Source of the DNA: Limanda limanda
Taxonomy: Eukaryota > Chordata > Actinopteri > Pleuronectiformes > Pleuronectidae
Direction: 5' to 3'
Assembly: GCF_963576545.1 (NCBI RefSeq)
Contig: NC_083656.1
Span: 5,765,686 to 5,829,685, forward strand
DNA length: 64,000 bases
The notes under the pieces were generated by a model. That model saw only the letters and a program-made list of their open reading frames with translations, searched no databases and was not told where the DNA came from. The position numbers were made by a program, and so were the translations under genes. Each line of letters starts with the position of its first letter. Position 1 is the first letter of the stretch. Positions 61,070 through 64,000 of this stretch are shown in pieces.

Positions 61070-63270
61070 ACTGAGCCCCCTGCACCCCCCCGACACCGGA
61101 GAGACCACCGGAAGACGAGAGAGACGTTTCATCGCATGCTCTGAGGACTTTCTGCATGACTGTGACGGATTCATATCCTACTTTCTTTGTGTCATAAAAA
61201 ATGAGTTCATAATTCACAACAGCATCATTCCAAAGGGTTTCCATTCAGAGATCAATGCTCTCATCGTGGAGCTAAATAGACCTGATTCAAATCGGGGGGG
61301 GAGACCATCCCCGCCACAAGGCAGCCGAGAGGGAGAATTTTCATAATCATATTCATGGGGATCCATGTCCCTTTTGTGCACTTTGTGTTCATCTACATGC
61401 TCCTGCGCACTGCGCCAAGCCGGTCAGATTTCAATCACAGAGAAAATTGAAATCGTGAAAGCCAAACGAGACAGAAAGTTGAATCATTCCGCGGCTCGCC
61501 TCTCTAACAGGTTCTCTGGCTCTTCCTGAATTTGGCCTGTTACTCTCATCAACTGCTGACGTCTAAACGGCTCCATCTTGGCCCATCCTGTCTCACGGCA
61601 CACATACCTCTCCCTTGCAATAATGTATTTGCCTAAATGCTTCCGAAGATTTCCAAGTGGTCTTACTACTGTTTTGTATCTATGGATGTGATTGGGCGTT
61701 GGATTGCCTGCACACAGCACAACCGAATAAGATAATTGGTTCTTCCATGTTGATGGTTTGTGTCCAGTATGTTTGCATGTTTGGTGTTGACGGAACAAAC
61801 TTAAAGACAAATATGTGCCGGACTCTGCTGCAGGACGACGTGTTCATCATGGTGTTGTGACCCTGCTGAGGTGTGTGGCTCTGATTCACTCAACACAATG
61901 TTGGTTCCATTCACGGATGTTTCGATGTGTTTTCTTATTGATGACAAGCTGATGTTTACCTACTTTTTGCTCCATGGTCTTTTATTAATGAGGAGGAGGA
62001 CGGTGGTGTAATAAAGAGGAGAAGTTTCAGAGCTGTTGTGCGTGCTCCTGGTACTCTGACTCTCTGACGACTCTCCATCGCTGCTGCTTTACTCTGGTTT
62101 ACAGGTTTCATTTGTACACGCTCCCGTGGTCCATGAGGCATGCTGAAGATACCAGTGGTGTTCATATGTAAATATATTGTGACGTCTGGATGTTTGTCCT
62201 CTGGAACATAAAGTGTGTGCATGGTTCTTTTTCTTTTTCATAAAAACATTCTTATTGATTTATTGCGTGAATCCCTGAGTTTCTATTCCATTTCTTCATT
62301 GATCCTCAGTGTGTTCTTTGAATCTCTAATCTTTATGCAAAGTTTACAGGTGGCCCAGTAAAGACAGCGCTGCCACCTAGTGTCCAGGATCTGTAATTGC
62401 AGCTTCTTAGTAATGTGAGCAGAACGGATCCAGGCCAAGAGCAAGGACCAAACCCCTGAGGGGTGTAATTTGATGTGATTTGAACACTTAGTTTTTATAC
62501 TTGAATATCTCTTAATTCATAACATTTCTTTGTTTTACATTTAAAACAATCTTTCTGAAATAATGATTGCGTTTTTCTATATCGAACATTTAAGCAGTGG
62601 TTATTTAAAAACTGGATAATTGTGAAGGCTCGATGCAAAAATACAAATTTAACCATATTAAAATGTCAAAGTCAAATCATGACTCAGTTCGCCCAAATGA
62701 GATCATTTAAGATGAAACCAAAGATAAGGAGGGTTTGAGCTTTAATAAGTTTTACAAAGGGCACAGGCACATAGGGACCATGATTATTAAAAACAAGAAT
62801 CATCTTTTCTTTTACCGTTTGAAGGGAAGGTCAGAGGTCAGGATCAGGACATCGGTTAGGTTTTTGGTCAACATGCTTCCTGAGTATTCAGGGATGGACG
62901 GTCATTCTGCGAGGGTCAAACCAAGCTGACCTCTCTGACTCACCTGCAGCGTCATACTGTCGGGACTGAGGCTCAGTTTAGATTAAAAAGAGGTGTCACA
63001 ACAACAGTGGAAGCTCATTGCAGATGCACAGTTTCTGATTGTTTTGCATTTTCTCGGGTATCCTGAGCGGGAAAGAAGCTTCGTGGGAAATCAGAGATGG
63101 CTCCTTGTGTTTCATCTTAGTCACTGTTTGTTCTCCCTGAGCTCAAACATCAGACCCGGTGGGGGATCTGTCCTCCACAGATCCTCTCAACAGGGAAACA
63201 AAAATAAAGAAACAATTTGAGTTGTTTCTTTAAAAATGTTACACTGAGGGAAATAGACAAATCTTAGATG
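61070..63270 (+). other. doc2a 3' UTR and downstream flank
   Basis: About 900 bases of 3' UTR are expected to end near 62030. Beyond it the DNA is A/T-rich. CTGCCACCTAGTGTCCAGG near 62370 is a short motif I have seen in fish dispersed repeats. No further gene on the plus strand. Confidence 0.4.
62010..62015 (+). terminator. doc2a: Candidate AATAAA polyadenylation signal for doc2a
   Basis: The hexamer in GTGTAATAAAGAGG lies 940 bases after the stop. It is the first clean AATAAA on the plus strand that I noticed downstream. A later AATAAA near 63204 is another possibility. Confidence 0.4.
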
Positions 63271-63274
63271 TTTG

Positions 63275-63280
63275 TTTATT
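63275..63280 (-). terminator. AATAAA (minus strand) for the gene at 63469-63684
   Basis: Plus-strand TTTATT lies about 190 bases beyond the stop of the minus-strand frame ending at 63469. Confidence 0.3.
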
Positions 63281-63468
63281 CCTGCAGAGTTCAGTCAAAG
63301 TCAAATATCATGTATTGAGCATTATTTTAGAAACATATCCGCCAATTTTAGCATGACATTTGAACGATATCGGTATCCACCCCTGGTTCCTGCATAACAT
63401 CTGACGCCTTAGCTGGCACATATACCAAACCTTACATCACACAGCCTGCAGAGATGCTTGATGTCCTA

Positions 63469-63684
63469 CTAGTCTGAGCAGAAGCCTTCAGGGACAATCA
63501 GTCCCTCCATCGTCCTCTTCATGAGATGTTGGACGTGTGTGACCCACGCCTCACTGCAGAGCTTCTGCAGATCGTGACACTTGTCCAGTTGTCTCAACGT
63601 CAACACGTTCACTAATACTCGTGGCTGGTTGTGACTTTGTGTCTCGGCTTCACAGCCCGAGGCGGAAGGATCCGCTGACTCCAT
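63469..63684 (-). CDS. Possible last exon or small ORF of an unidentified gene
   Basis: The minus-strand frame from ATG (63684-63682) to TAG (63471-63469) gives 71 residues, starting MESADPSASGCEAETQSHNQ and containing LDKCHDLQKLCSEAWVTHVQ. It looks more protein-like than surrounding frames (balanced codons, amphipathic Leu/His/Cys-rich helix). A possible acceptor (CACAG, minus) sits at 63691-63693 just before the ATG, and an AATAAA follows downstream. I do not recognise the family. It could be a chance ORF. Confidence 0.28.
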   Translation of the reverse strand: MESADPSASGCEAETQSHNQPRVLVNVLTLRQLDKCHDLQKLCSEAWVTHVQHLMKRTMEGLIVPEGFCSD

Positions 63685-64000
63685 GTTTCTCTGTGATGGT
63701 TCATGATTCAAGAACTTTACTACCATTGTTAAAGCACAATGAAATAACAATCTTCTGTAGGATTCTTGACTCATGTTTGTTAGGATATAAAACAGTTATT
63801 AAAGATGATTCGTACAGTAAAACAGGCATCACACCGTACATTGAAGTTCTTACTTTGCAGCTCCTCAATTGACACATGACTGAACCTAGAAATAAGACAT
63901 AGAACTTACAAGATTTCTGCTGGATGGTAAGAAAACAGTTGTTGTTGTTTATGTTTATGCAGCAATATAACAAACGTACACACAGCCAAGTTAAAGCTAT

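Overview
The window is vertebrate nuclear DNA, almost certainly from a teleost (ray-finned) fish. It has small GT-AG exons, dense long (TG)n and (CT)n microsatellites, several high-copy teleost-type dispersed repeats, and compact alternating gene order. No bacterial, phage or CRISPR features are present. Exon boundaries below were worked out by hand from splice motifs and reading phase. In each complete gene every phase closes and the total coding length is a multiple of three.

Layout. (1) 1-995, plus: the 3' end of a tectonic-family gene. (2) 1137-5654, minus: mto1, with 12 coding exons and an upstream non-coding exon near 6844-7010. (3) About 7000-7990: a head-to-head promoter region shared by mto1 and atxn2l. 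(4) 7991-17226, plus: atxn2l, 23 coding exons, 1044 residues, with polyadenylation signal at 17884. (5) 18441-23615, minus: adprh (ADP-ribosylarginine hydrolase), 8 coding exons, 355 residues, catalytic acids intact. (6) 23.9-37.9 kb: a long stretch with repeats and microsatellites but no gene I can support. (7) About 38.2-62 kb, plus: a Doc2 C2-domain gene (doc2a is the best fit), with a likely 5' UTR exon ending at 38350 and 10 coding exons from 42821 to 61069. Its introns carry two palindromic MITE-like elements, a large inverted repeat, a 91-bp minisatellite and a LINE tail. (8) 63.2-63.7 kb, minus: a possible last exon of an unidentified gene.

The genes are not an operon and serve separate roles: ciliary transition zone (tectonic), mitochondrial tRNA modification (Mto1), RNA binding and stress granules (Atxn2l), reversal of arginine ADP-ribosylation (Adprh), and calcium-triggered vesicle release (Doc2). 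The architecture links them: two convergent pairs with touching or overlapping 3' ends (tectonic/mto1, atxn2l/adprh) and one divergent pair (mto1/atxn2l). In humans ATXN2L and DOC2A both lie in 16p11.2, so their proximity here fits conserved synteny.

I found no new biochemical system. The most interesting items are structural: a 464-bp palindromic element with a 10-bp target duplication that carries YY1-like and CRE-like motifs, a palindromic element flanked by TA, a pair of about 420-bp inverted arms, the convergent 3'-end overlaps, and an apparent insertion in the Doc2 C2B domain.
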